From contig OX044360.1 in NCBI GenBank assembly GCA_943846745.1, forward strand, positions 372,001 through 436,000: 64,000 nt of DNA, in the 5' to 3' direction. Source of the stretch: Opacimonas sp002292215 (lineage in GTDB: Bacteria > Pseudomonadota > Gammaproteobacteria > Enterobacterales > Alteromonadaceae). A program made the translations under genes and the position numbers. Below the pieces are notes generated by a model, which was given only the letters and a program-made list of their open reading frames with translations, searched no databases and was not told the origin of the DNA. Positions 34,741-43,971 of this stretch are shown piece after piece. Each line of letters opens with the position of its first letter. Positions within the stretch are counted from its first letter, which is position 1.

Positions 34741-36417
34741 TTATGCTAGCGAAACATTTGTGGTATTGTCGGATAATAAACAGACTAAATTTTCAGGTAA
34801 TCGTAGTGTAAAACAAGTACCCACTCCAATTTCGCTGTTGACTAGAATTTCACCACCATGCTCTCTAATTATACTAAACGAGATCGATAGCCCTAAACCT
34901 GTACCTTCGCCTTCGGGTTTAGTCGTAAAAAAAGGGTTAAACAATTGAGCAATATTTTCTTTGCTGATGCCTGAGCCATTATCTGTAATTGCAATTTCTA
35001 CAAAACCATTGTTCATAGAACTCTTAACCGCAATTTTACCGTTTTCTTCAATCGCTTGCCCAGCGTTAACCAGTATATTGGTTAACACTTGAATGATTTT
35101 TCCTACATTTATTTTAATGTTTGGGATGTTTGCATCTAATTGTGTACTGATTTCACAATGATATTTGAGCTGAATAGATACCATTTTAAGGGTGGTTTCA
35201 ATACAATTATTGATATTAAACCATTGTTTATTATCATTATCCGCTCTTGAAAATGCTTTCATGCCAGATACAATATCACTGACGCGTTCTAATCCATATT
35301 TAGATTCTTTAATTAACTCAATACTATCTTCTAAAATAAAATTAATATCATGCTCAGTTAACAGAGACTGTATTTTTTGATTAAGTTTACGCCGTTCAAA
35401 GACATCATCACTGGCGATAAACTGTTGTAAACAATGTAGGATTTCAGCAAACGAATCATTGTAACCCTGTAAACTATCGACGTTACTTTTGACAAAGCCA
35501 ATTGGATTATTAATTTCATGCGCAACACCAGCTGCAAGTTGTCCTACCGATGCCATTTTCTCTGCTTGGCTTAATTGTGCTTGGGTTTCTTTTAAGCTTT
35601 TGTTTATTTCTTGTAACTTACGATTACTCTTTTTTAGCATGGATGTACGATTAACTATTTGCTCTTCTAATGATTCGTTAAGTTCAAATAGTTCACGTTG
35701 AAATTTTTTAGTGCGTCGAGTTTGTTTATTTAATGCGTCGATCAGCTCATTAAATGCTTCTCCGACAACGGATATCTCCTTATCGTTATCAAGGGTGTTG
35801 ATTTTATCTGTGATTTTTTCGCCGGTAGTCAGTTTGGCCGTGATGTTTTCTGCACTGACTCTCAGTTGAGTTAATTGTTTAATGAGATAGCCACCAAAGA
35901 TGAACGAGATAATGCTGACAAAGATGATTTCTGCAAATGCTACGCCTGCGACGACAGATTGAATTTCGTAAATTGAGGCCGCAATTGAGTTGGTTTGCAT
36001 CCCTAGTTCAACTCGACCAAATAATTGCCCATCAACAATAATTTCAGCATAGGTATCAAAAATATCATCATTTACCTTGTTAATTGACGTGTTAAAATTA
36101 CGAGTTTTGGCCAAGATGGCAGCTGAACCGGCTTGTGCCAAGACCTTATTATTAGGTCCCAGCACCCGTGCATAGGCGATATCGGGTTGTTGTAAGATGA
36201 CATTTACAAATGAATCAAGGGAGGCGACATCATAAGTCACAATTGCATCAGTGGTCATTGACGCAAAAAGTTGTGAGCTTATTTGGGCTTTAGTTGTCAA
36301 GCTATCATGCAGAATGTCTTTGACTAAACTGGTGACCATGACTGCTAAAAATAGCAAAAATGCCGCCTCAATAAAGGTGACACCAATAGCTATTTTACTA
36401 CGCAGTGTGTTAATCAT
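34741..36417 (-). CDS. Membrane sensor histidine kinase
   Basis: The 558-residue protein has TM1 at about residues 10-32, a periplasmic sensor to about 150, TM2 at about 152-178, a HAMP linker, a long coiled coil (about 235-290), a HisKA box VGQLAAGVAHEINNP with H300, and an ATPase domain with AITDNGSGIS and FTTKPEGEGTGLGLSIS. It overlaps the PhnD-like binding-protein gene by 4 bp (36414-36417). The tight pairing suggests that the binding protein presents a ligand to the sensor domain. Its phosphate would go to the HTH-REC or REC-HD proteins encoded on either side. Confidence 0.93.
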   Translation of the reverse strand: MINTLRSKIAIGVTFIEAAFLLFLAVMVTSLVKDILHDSLTTKAQISSQLFASMTTDAIVTYDVASLDSFVNVILQQPDIAYARVLGPNNKVLAQAGSAAILAKTRNFNTSINKVNDDIFDTYAEIIVDGQLFGRVELGMQTNSIAASIYEIQSVVAGVAFAEIIFVSIISFIFGGYLIKQLTQLRVSAENITAKLTTGEKITDKINTLDNDKEISVVGEAFNELIDALNKQTRRTKKFQRELFELNESLEEQIVNRTSMLKKSNRKLQEINKSLKETQAQLSQAEKMASVGQLAAGVAHEINNPIGFVKSNVDSLQGYNDSFAEILHCLQQFIASDDVFERRKLNQKIQSLLTEHDINFILEDSIELIKESKYGLERVSDIVSGMKAFSRADNDNKQWFNINNCIETTLKMVSIQLKYHCEISTQLDANIPNIKINVGKIIQVLTNILVNAGQAIEENGKIAVKSSMNNGFVEIAITDNGSGISKENIAQLFNPFFTTKPEGEGTGLGLSISFSIIREHGGEILVNSEIGVGTCFTLRLPENLVCLLSDNTTNVSLA

Positions 36418-37268
36418 TTTACTTTAACATGCCCTTTAGATATATTTAAATTTCTAACATCATCCCAATCTGTGTCATGTGCTATGACAAACGCTTCCAT
36501 GCCGAGATATTTTAAAATTTCTCTACCTTTGTCGGTTGTATGCAGATTTTCTAAAGCAGTTTGTATGGCAACCTTATCCTCCATTGACAAAGATTGTGAT
36601 ACCGCAATCGCATGAGGGGTATATGGCTGAGTGGTCCATAATATTTTCAGTTGAGCGCGAATGTCATCAGGCATGTTGTTAAATGTGCGCATCACACCGC
36701 CACCGGCAATAAAAAAACCTTTGCTGACATTTAAGTAGACAGAGTCATGTGATGACACGTAGCGAGGGACAAAATCAACCTTATTCAACGTTAATTCTGC
36801 TCGAGGTAAAATAGAAGCGGCAAATGCTGCTGGAGCAGGGAATGCCAACGTTTTATCTTGCAAGTCGAGGATTGATTTAATGTTGCTATCGATACGTGTG
36901 ACTAAAATACCTGTTATCTGTTTATTGGCTTGTTTTGCAATCGCATGATATTCATTAAATTCAGCAAAATAAACGTAATGAAAAGGATTCATGTACGCAA
37001 TGTCATACGCATTTTCACTTAATCTCTGCTCAAAATTAGGAATGTTTTTGGCCGTAGCAAATTTGATGGTTAAGCCTGTTTGGGCAGATAAGTATTGAGT
37101 TAATGGCACCCATGCATTAGCCAATACATTGCTAGCTTGTTGTGGCACGATACCAAACGTGAGGGTTTTGTTTGAGGGAGACTTTGGTGCTAACTTTTGC
37201 GCGAGCACATTGGCTGACAATGTCAGCGATAACGTTAAAAACATAAAAATAAGCATGCGCATGGTCAT
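36414..37268 (-). CDS. PhnD-like periplasmic binding protein (sensor partner)
   Basis: The 284-residue protein has a signal peptide (FLTLSLTLSANVLAQ) and the PhnD/phosphate-phosphonate binding fold: TLTFGIVPQQASNVLANAW near the mature start, AYMNPFHYVYFAEFNEYHAI near residue 95 and a late GREILKYLG helix. ABC permease and ATPase genes are absent here; instead the gene overlaps a histidine kinase gene by 4 bp on one side and the HTH-REC gene by 4 bp on the other (ATGA-type junctions). I infer a sensory rather than transport role. The ligand is unknown. Confidence 0.88.
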   Translation of the reverse strand: MTMRMLIFMFLTLSLTLSANVLAQKLAPKSPSNKTLTFGIVPQQASNVLANAWVPLTQYLSAQTGLTIKFATAKNIPNFEQRLSENAYDIAYMNPFHYVYFAEFNEYHAIAKQANKQITGILVTRIDSNIKSILDLQDKTLAFPAPAAFAASILPRAELTLNKVDFVPRYVSSHDSVYLNVSKGFFIAGGGVMRTFNNMPDDIRAQLKILWTTQPYTPHAIAVSQSLSMEDKVAIQTALENLHTTDKGREILKYLGMEAFVIAHDTDWDDVRNLNISKGHVKVK

Positions 37269-37840
37269 TCTCCTTGGGCAAGTTGTTGAACGGTCGATAT
37301 AAGCGTCTGGTTGGAATAGGGCTTTTGAATGATCGCATCAGCACCATCAATCAGCACCTGTTGCATATTCCCGATGGCGGTGCCAGAGATAATAATAATT
37401 TTTATATTCACAAATTCAGGGTTTTCACGGGTAAATCGTAATACATCTAAGCCATTAATACCGGGCATGTGTAAATCTAACGTCATGATCTGTGGCTTAT
37501 GTTCATACAGCAATGCTCCTGCCTGAAAGCTATCTTGGGCAATAATCGTGTCGATGTATTGGCGTTTTAAGACCCTTGAAATACTTTTACAAACGTTGAT
37601 ATCGTCGTCAATGATTAGCACCTTAGGTCGTTTTACGGCTTCTTCAATGACAGCAGTTTCATTGGTTAATGGCAATGCATTGGCTTTACAAAACACAATG
37701 AAATCTTTCTTTGCTACTCGGTTATTCCCTCTGCCGGGTAGCTTGTAACTTTTTAATACTCCTTTTTTAATATAACGAATCACCGTTCTAGGTGTGATAC
37801 CGAGTTGTTTTGCTATGTTACCGGTAGTGAGATATTCCAT
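37265..37840 (-). CDS. Response regulator with N-terminal excisionase-type HTH and C-terminal receiver
   Basis: The protein (191 residues from ATG 37840) begins with a MerR/excisionase-like helix-turn-helix, YLTTGNIAKQLGITPRTVIR, followed by a basic wing (KLPGRGNNRV). From about residue 70 comes a receiver: VLIIDDDINVCKSISRVL, phosphoacceptor TLDLHMPGING, and IIQKPYSNQ. Order HTH then REC is the reverse of common response regulators. The start at 37840 is supported by AGAGG at 5 bases; GTG 37846 is the alternative. Divergent from the porin-like gene across a region with repeated GCGACA words, which are likely its operators. Confidence 0.9.
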   Translation of the reverse strand: MEYLTTGNIAKQLGITPRTVIRYIKKGVLKSYKLPGRGNNRVAKKDFIVFCKANALPLTNETAVIEEAVKRPKVLIIDDDINVCKSISRVLKRQYIDTIIAQDSFQAGALLYEHKPQIMTLDLHMPGINGLDVLRFTRENPEFVNIKIIIISGTAIGNMQQVLIDGADAIIQKPYSNQTLISTVQQLAQGE

Positions 37841-37856
37841 TTTCACCTCTTATTTC

Positions 37857-37937
37857 TTGTCGCTAGTTAAGTCCTTGTATTAAGCGTAGTGTAAAAAAGG
37901 CAAAGCGACATAAAAGAAATTTGCGACAATTGCGACA
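37857..37937. promoter_or_regulatory. Repeated GCGACA operators between HTH-REC and barrel genes
   Basis: TTGCGACAA and TTGCGACAC stand head to tail with 9-bp period (37922-37939). Another GCGACA is at 37905-37910, and an inverted TTGTCGC at 37857-37863. Four copies in 82 bp of a 145-bp divergent region suggest binding sites, most simply for the HTH-REC protein. Confidence 0.55.
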
Positions 37938-37985
37938 CAAGATTACACTAGGAAAAACCACAATTACTATTTTCAAGGAATGAAA

Positions 37986-39050
37986 ATGAAATCATGTTTG
38001 TACTTATTACTCCTAAGCTCATTATATTTATCGACCAATGTGTCAGCATTTGAAGCAAAAACGAATAAAAAAGCTGAGGAACAAAGGCACTTTTCCATTG
38101 GGATAAATGGCAATGCCATGCTACGTTTTGAAAATGAAACTTTTGCCGTTAGAAATCCACGGCAACGTTTACGTTTTATTGGCCGAGTAGGTCTTACTGC
38201 GAAATATGCTGAGTTTACATTTGTTTCGCGTCTATCAACGGGGCTGAAAAATCGACAAAATGTTCCAGCTATTACTGTCATTAAGTTTAATTCTCAACCT
38301 CAGCCGGATTCTGATATTTTTGTTGAACGTTTGTTTATGCAATATCGCACCAAACCAATAACGATTACGGTGGGCAAACAGCCTTGGGCGTTTGCTAATC
38401 AAACCGATACGTTTTGGGATCGCCAGTTAAACCCCCAAGGTGTCCATGCTAATTATCAATTTGGGTCTGGTGATCAAGCACGAGTTGCATGGCTTAAGCC
38501 GCTTGATGGGGCAACTGATACCGTCGGAAAACTGGTAATTGTACAATATGAAACCAGTATTCCCTTAGCCCAAGGTAAACTAGTATTAGCGCCCTGGTGG
38601 GTCGATTATCAGGGAGGGAGTGCGCAATTTGCCAAGCGTGATACACAGTATGATCACCAATCTCTTCGTTTTTCAGGTGTTTTTGAGACTGGGCTATGGC
38701 GTTATGGGGTTGATGCGGGATATACCTTGGATGCACCTGAATTAATCTCTGGTAATAAACAAAACCAATCACTCGCTATTCAGGTTAATTATGGTAAATT
38801 AAAAAAACAAGGAGATTACCAAGCTCATTTACGATTTTTTAGAATTGAACGCTTCGGAGTCATCAGTGAATTTGCACAAAATGCAACAGCAGGATTTGCG
38901 ACCGCAAATATTAAAGGATTTGATACTCGTGTCCGATATAGAATCAGTCGTTCTGTATGGGTTGGAGTTCGTTATAGCCAACTAGATACCATAACCGGCA
39001 CTGTAGAGAGTAGTCATCGTTTTAGGATAGAAACTGCGGCAACATTTTAA
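37986..39050 (+). CDS. Outer-membrane beta-barrel (porin-like) protein
   Basis: The protein (354 residues) has a signal peptide ending NVSAFEA and then alternating strands rich in aromatic residues, for example LRFIGRVGLTAKYAEFTFVS and FETGLWRYGVDAGYTL, ending ESSHRFRIETAATF with C-terminal Phe. This is a porin-like barrel of the alginate/phosphate-porin general type, with no closer family recognised. AAGGA lies six bases before ATG 37986, favouring it over ATG 37980. It is divergent from the HTH-REC gene and followed by a REC-EAL gene. Control by the neighbouring two-component system is likely, perhaps for uptake of the ligand seen by the PhnD-like protein. Confidence 0.75.
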   Translation: MKSCLYLLLLSSLYLSTNVSAFEAKTNKKAEEQRHFSIGINGNAMLRFENETFAVRNPRQRLRFIGRVGLTAKYAEFTFVSRLSTGLKNRQNVPAITVIKFNSQPQPDSDIFVERLFMQYRTKPITITVGKQPWAFANQTDTFWDRQLNPQGVHANYQFGSGDQARVAWLKPLDGATDTVGKLVIVQYETSIPLAQGKLVLAPWWVDYQGGSAQFAKRDTQYDHQSLRFSGVFETGLWRYGVDAGYTLDAPELISGNKQNQSLAIQVNYGKLKKQGDYQAHLRFFRIERFGVISEFAQNATAGFATANIKGFDTRVRYRISRSVWVGVRYSQLDTITGTVESSHRFRIETAATF

Positions 39051-39071
39051 TTGATAACCAAGAGAACTCCA

Positions 39072-40742
39072 ATGAGTCAATCTAAGCAGACTGTACTGAT
39101 CGTCGATGATGAAATTAATATTTTAAAGTCTATGAGACGCATGTTTAAACAAGCAGGGTACGAAGTCTTTACTGCTGAGTCTGGTTTAGAAGGATTAGCC
39201 TTGTTAGCGGATGAATCTATTCAAGTTATCTTATCTGATTTTCGCATGCCCGTAATGAACGGTGGTGAATTTTTAGCGCAAGTTAAAATTAATCGCCCTG
39301 ATGTTGTCTCTTTAATTTTGAGTGGCTATGCTGATTTTGATTCTGTGTTAGCAGTCATGAATCAAGGCAGTGCCTTTAAGTTTTTGACTAAGCCTTGGGA
39401 CAACAAAGTGTTGCTGCAAGAAATTGCAAATGCGTTTGTGCACTATGAAACTAAGCTGCGCCAAGACACCTCCTTAGAACAATCCAAATATTTTGATAAT
39501 ATCAACGAATTCAATGGTGCAGTTGAGAGTTTTGTGTATGAAAATATTCCATTTAGTATCGGTTATTTTGAACTAACGAATGCCAATGATTTAAAGCGTC
39601 ATGACGTTGCGCTAGAGCCATTGCTTAGTAAATTACAACAGTACATTTCGAATCATTGGGGTAAACAATTTTCGCTTTATAGCATTAGTGATGTCGCAGT
39701 GATTATACTCACTCATGGTTGCCATGAACAAAATGTACAGATTGATTTTTCGCGCTTAGTATCGGGTATCGAACAGGATAGTTGGCATCAGATTGAAGAT
39801 AACAAAGTTGATGTGAGCGTCAGTTTCATTTCCTCTGAAGACTTGGATAAAACGACTAGTTTTATCGTTGAAACCCTGCAAGAAGCCGCTGTATTGATTA
39901 ATGCGAGCTCTGAATTCATGGCGTTAAACAACCAATACTTATTAAAAAAACAACGCCAACTCACTATCAAGTCCGACGTGACTCGAGCATTAAAGATGAA
40001 TCAATTTTCTTTGGTATATCAACCTAAAATCACAATGCAGACCGGATTAATTGAAAGTGCCGAGGTATTATTACGCTGGCGGCATGATTCTTTAGGTTGG
40101 GTATCGCCTGGTGAGTTTATTGATATAGTTGAAGCGGATGGCCAGATTCATGACATTGGTGACTGGGTTATAGACAATGGCTTAGCTGAACTGTCCCGAT
40201 TATCGCGGATTTCACACGAACTCCAATCCTTCTCAATTAATGTATCAGCTAGCCAACTATTAAATATAAAATTAGTTCAGACAATCCAAGATGCGTTGCA
40301 CAAATACAATATCGATCCACGAAAACTAGAAATTGAAGTGACTGAAACCAGTTTAATCAAAAATTTAAATACCACATCAAAAACTCTCAATGCCTTAAAG
40401 AACCTAGGGGTTAAAATTGCGATTGATGATTTTGGCGTGGGCTATTCATCGTTTGCGTATCTGACTAAACTGCCAATAGATGTACTTAAGTTAGATCGAG
40501 CATTACTTGAAGATATTGAGTACAACCAAGATACGCAATTGTTAATCAACAATTTGGTAAAAACGTGTCATAACCTCAATATTAAAGTGGTTGCAGAAGG
40601 GGTTGAAACTAAAGCTGCACTAGAAAAAATCAACATCGCAAATTGTGATTACGTGCAAGGGTTTTATTACAGTGCCGCAGTATCGAAAAGTGAAATTGAA
40701 AAGCTAATAATCAAACAACCTTTCCGGATCCGCAACACCTAA
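39072..40742 (+). CDS. REC-EAL response regulator, probable c-di-GMP phosphodiesterase
   Basis: The protein (556 residues) has an N-terminal receiver (VLIVDDEINILKSMRR; phosphoacceptor in ILSDFRMPVMNGG; FLTKPWDNK), a middle region of unknown type (about 130-290), and an EAL domain. The EAL motif reads EVL in SAEVLLRWRH, with catalytic Glu kept. Other metal and substrate residues are present: NVSASQL, LEIEVTETSLI, IAIDDFGVGYSS, VVAEGVET. It should degrade c-di-GMP. I use ATG 39072 rather than TTG 39051, which abuts the barrel stop; AGAG lies before it. It is co-directional with the barrel gene, 21 bp behind. Confidence 0.92.
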   Translation: MSQSKQTVLIVDDEINILKSMRRMFKQAGYEVFTAESGLEGLALLADESIQVILSDFRMPVMNGGEFLAQVKINRPDVVSLILSGYADFDSVLAVMNQGSAFKFLTKPWDNKVLLQEIANAFVHYETKLRQDTSLEQSKYFDNINEFNGAVESFVYENIPFSIGYFELTNANDLKRHDVALEPLLSKLQQYISNHWGKQFSLYSISDVAVIILTHGCHEQNVQIDFSRLVSGIEQDSWHQIEDNKVDVSVSFISSEDLDKTTSFIVETLQEAAVLINASSEFMALNNQYLLKKQRQLTIKSDVTRALKMNQFSLVYQPKITMQTGLIESAEVLLRWRHDSLGWVSPGEFIDIVEADGQIHDIGDWVIDNGLAELSRLSRISHELQSFSINVSASQLLNIKLVQTIQDALHKYNIDPRKLEIEVTETSLIKNLNTTSKTLNALKNLGVKIAIDDFGVGYSSFAYLTKLPIDVLKLDRALLEDIEYNQDTQLLINNLVKTCHNLNIKVVAEGVETKAALEKINIANCDYVQGFYYSAAVSKSEIEKLIIKQPFRIRNT

Positions 40743-40773
40743 ACACTGATTTAGGGTAACGCCTTCCTGAGTT

Positions 40774-42234
40774 CTATACTAAGGGAGTGATTTCCCATTT
40801 AGAAGTAGCAAAAAACACCTTACTCGGACCAAACTGTTGTTTGGATTTCCACGTGTATTTATTGATAATTACATTAACCCCTGAATGTAAGGTATGCGTT
40901 GCTTTAATAGTTAAATGTTGCGCAAATTGTTGTTGTTGATGTTTATTTTCTACGATTTTTTCTTTAAGCCAGTTGAGTAGCTGCTTTTCTTTGATGATCG
41001 CAGTTTCTAACAGGTTAATTTTACTACTGAGTTCAGGTGGAAGCTTCTTGCCCTTAAACCCCAATAACGATTTTTGATGTTGAGTGTAAGTTGATCGCAA
41101 TGACTCGTATTGCTTTTTGAGTGATGTAGCAGCTCGATGTACATTATTATACTCTTGGGTGAAATCAATCGAAATGCTACTCCCTGAGGTGGCACCAATG
41201 ACACCTGCAGTGATTTCACCGCGCCCTGAAATTTGGCAGCCGATTAAAATGCCATCGGCTTTATCTTGCTTACCCACAAAAATATTACCTTTGCATACTA
41301 TTCTTGAGAACGCGAGTTGTTTACGAACAATTAAATCGCCGCCACAGATAATATCTAAGCCCTGTGCATTTTCAATACAGACAGTACCACCTGCACGAAT
41401 GACGCAATTGGGGACTGTATTATTATCGACCGTTTGCCCCGCAGCGCCTTGGGTAATGATAATATCGCCTTTGGTTTCCAAATAAGCGGATTCTACAAAC
41501 CCATTGACCGTAATATCGCCTTTGGCGATGACTTTCATTTTATCTGCGACATCGCCATTGATGATTACGGCACCTCGATAATCGATATTACCCGAACCAA
41601 CATTGACCCCATTACTGACAAAAACCTCATCCACTCGGACTTTAAAACCATCAAATTTAGGCATACCATCACGATCTGCGATGTCTTTATCATCAATTTT
41701 GGGTCGTAGAATTCGCTCTAATGCATTTTCTACCAAGTGCATACACTCACTGGGTTTACCTTCTTTTATAGGTAAGCCTTTGGCAATGACTTCGCTGATG
41801 GATTTTCCAGTACTTAATGTTGCAGCACGTTCAAGTAATTCTTCGATGCGCTTGCGGCTAATCCCTCTCGTCACCAATTTTTCATAACAAAATGTAATCG
41901 CTTCGGATGTCGAGGGGATCTTACCACCATAGGGGGCGGTCACTTCTAAGCGGGCACTCATTTTATCATCGGCCACAGTCAACACTAGTTGTGCGTCTTT
42001 AATGATCGCAAACGTCGTTTCATGTTTGACAGCGTTAGCTTGTTGCAAATCGGCATTGATATCGTCAATAAACTTGCCGATTTCATCAGTTAATGGAAAA
42101 TATTGTTGGTGTGGAGTCCTTAAAAAAAGAGTGATTAATTGTGCGGTGTCTATAGGACCGGTTAGCTGACTGACGTCAACCAATACAATGACATGTTGCT
42201 CTTTTTCATTAAATTGAAACTTAACACCTTGCAT
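40774..42234 (-). CDS. FapA family (DUF342) protein
   Basis: The 486-residue protein has the FapA plan: an N-terminal domain, then beta-helical repeats rich in G-D-I-x-V-x-G turns (VIAKGDITVNGFVE, TKGDIIITQGAAG, AGGTVCIENAQG, CKGNIFVGKQ), then a C-terminal coiled coil (EYNNVHRAATSLKKQYESLR). FapA-like proteins are cytosolic and have been tied to envelope-stress signalling in Vibrio. It converges with the REC-EAL gene. No operator or terminator stands out around it. Confidence 0.85.
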   Translation of the reverse strand: MQGVKFQFNEKEQHVIVLVDVSQLTGPIDTAQLITLFLRTPHQQYFPLTDEIGKFIDDINADLQQANAVKHETTFAIIKDAQLVLTVADDKMSARLEVTAPYGGKIPSTSEAITFCYEKLVTRGISRKRIEELLERAATLSTGKSISEVIAKGLPIKEGKPSECMHLVENALERILRPKIDDKDIADRDGMPKFDGFKVRVDEVFVSNGVNVGSGNIDYRGAVIINGDVADKMKVIAKGDITVNGFVESAYLETKGDIIITQGAAGQTVDNNTVPNCVIRAGGTVCIENAQGLDIICGGDLIVRKQLAFSRIVCKGNIFVGKQDKADGILIGCQISGRGEITAGVIGATSGSSISIDFTQEYNNVHRAATSLKKQYESLRSTYTQHQKSLLGFKGKKLPPELSSKINLLETAIIKEKQLLNWLKEKIVENKHQQQQFAQHLTIKATHTLHSGVNVIINKYTWKSKQQFGPSKVFFATSKWEITPLV

Positions 42235-42317
42235 TTACAGGCTCCATTGATACTTCAATCCATGTGTTAATAAATTTCTTATCTAATGTTATCTGCGCAA
42301 TTGATATTTTACTTGAA

Positions 42318-43811
42318 TTATTTTGCATAGAACGGATGCTTTCTGCCATATTCGAACAATGCATCTAAGACGACTTGTTGTGGCGAGTTTAACGCATACA
42401 TCGTTTTGCATTGCTCAATTTCTGCAAAGTATTGATTGAATGATAGTTTATTAGCCATAGGCTGAGCGAGTTGTAAACAATGGTTGTGCCATGTTGTTTG
42501 TTGCTCGGAAGTAAGTTGACCAGAAGTCAGTTGTTCGGGATGGTTACGCCCGATAAAACGCAATAACAACTCCGCTAACCTTGGCGTAGGACTGCGTTTA
42601 ATCAATGTTGGCAACTCTTCTGGCGTTGCATAATGTATGGAGGTACAAAAATCCTTTTCGGCTTTGCTTAAAAAGCCTCCACTATACAAGCTAGCCTCTA
42701 CATCAACCGATTCATCTTCAAACTCACGTACAAAAACTTGGCGAATTCGTGCTAAGAGTTGCGGGGCATCAATCGACATGAGTGCGGTGTTTAACTGTAC
42801 TAAGCGTGCTTCAATTAACGGTAAGTCAAGTTCAAGCTCTTGAGCTCGAGCAGGTGACAAAGTATTGGTTTTGGCGATGAAAGGGCATTGATTATGTTTG
42901 ATTTCCAGCGCTGCAAATTCTGGGGTGTCGACATGTCTGTCTTCACGTTTAACGTAGCGGATTGCCTGAAGTTCACTGTCGTTGAGGGTCAAAAGTGGCG
43001 TAATATCCTTGGTTAGATCAACACAAATAGTGGCATTACTATTGGTGGGGTGATCACAAATAGGAACAATATAACTCACACATCCATGTTTAGCAGAACG
43101 AAAAGGATTAATATAAAGCAAAGATTTACCCTGATGTTGTTCCAGTAAATCGAGCACCGCATGCTTGGAGCGCAATTGATAAGCATAGGAAAATAACTTC
43201 GGTTGCGCTGTTTGAATTAGTTTAGCTATTGCGATGGTGGCATGAACATCACTTAACGCATCGTGTGCCTGCTCATGAGTGACGCCATTAGCTTGGGTCA
43301 ATGATTCTAGTTTAAAACTCGGTAGCCCTTTGTCATTTTCTGGCCACACAATTCCCTCAGGGCGAAGGGCATAACATGCTCTGACCAAGTCAATAATATC
43401 CCAGCGACTATTACCATTTTGCCATTCGCGTTGATAAGGATCATAAAAATTACGAAACAAGCTAAAACGAGTGAATTCATCATCAAATTTGATGGAGTTA
43501 TAACCGATACTACAGGTATTAGCTTCACTCATTTGTTGTTGAATTTGACGCATAAACGCGTATTCAGTTAATCCTATTTGTAACGTTGATTGTGGGGTGA
43601 TACCCGTAACTAAGCAAGCTCTTGGGTGTGGTAAATAATCTGGGTGGATTTTAGCAACAATATTAATAGGTTCATCAATAGGGGTGAGGGACAAATCAGT
43701 TCGGATTGCCGCAAACTGGCACGGGTAGTCATGTTGTGGCGATATGCCCCAAGTCTCATAATCATGGAATAAAAAGCTTGGTGTTGATTGTTGTGGCATA
43801 TCGGCATGCAC
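42318..43811 (-). CDS. sbcB: Exodeoxyribonuclease I
   Basis: The 497-residue protein matches ExoI: exonuclease motif I FLFHDYETWGISPQHDYPCQ, motif II around SIGYNSIKFDDEFTR, motif III in ANGVTHEQAHDALSDVHAT, then the SH3-like and C-terminal helical domains. E. coli ExoI is 475 residues. It digests single-stranded DNA 3' to 5' and is recruited by the C-terminal tip of SSB; a protein with such a tip is encoded at 60140-60484. It appears monocistronic. An upstream run before 43811 gives no better start. Confidence 0.95.
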   Translation of the reverse strand: MHADMPQQSTPSFLFHDYETWGISPQHDYPCQFAAIRTDLSLTPIDEPINIVAKIHPDYLPHPRACLVTGITPQSTLQIGLTEYAFMRQIQQQMSEANTCSIGYNSIKFDDEFTRFSLFRNFYDPYQREWQNGNSRWDIIDLVRACYALRPEGIVWPENDKGLPSFKLESLTQANGVTHEQAHDALSDVHATIAIAKLIQTAQPKLFSYAYQLRSKHAVLDLLEQHQGKSLLYINPFRSAKHGCVSYIVPICDHPTNSNATICVDLTKDITPLLTLNDSELQAIRYVKREDRHVDTPEFAALEIKHNQCPFIAKTNTLSPARAQELELDLPLIEARLVQLNTALMSIDAPQLLARIRQVFVREFEDESVDVEASLYSGGFLSKAEKDFCTSIHYATPEELPTLIKRSPTPRLAELLLRFIGRNHPEQLTSGQLTSEQQTTWHNHCLQLAQPMANKLSFNQYFAEIEQCKTMYALNSPQQVVLDALFEYGRKHPFYAK

Positions 43812-43971
43812 CTATAATGAATGAGCATTTAATGTATGAATAAAATAGAAAATAGCACGTTATTAATGGGGATGAAAGGATAGCAATTTAGAATGTTTAA
43901 GTAAGGAAGCTGTTATGAAACAAATCAATTCTGTCTTTGCAGAACGCTTAGGTTATTTTGTTTAGGCTAGC
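43812..43971. other. Intergenic region with no supported gene
   Basis: A 16-codon frame with a ribosome site (43915-43965, MKQINSVFAERLGYFV) is the only coding-like feature and is too short to support. Otherwise I see nothing here beyond promoter-sized AT-rich sequence. Confidence 0.4.

Noticed and set aside
43915..43965. 16-codon frame with ribosome site upstream of exonuclease I
   Set aside because: Too short and no recognisable feature; probably chance.
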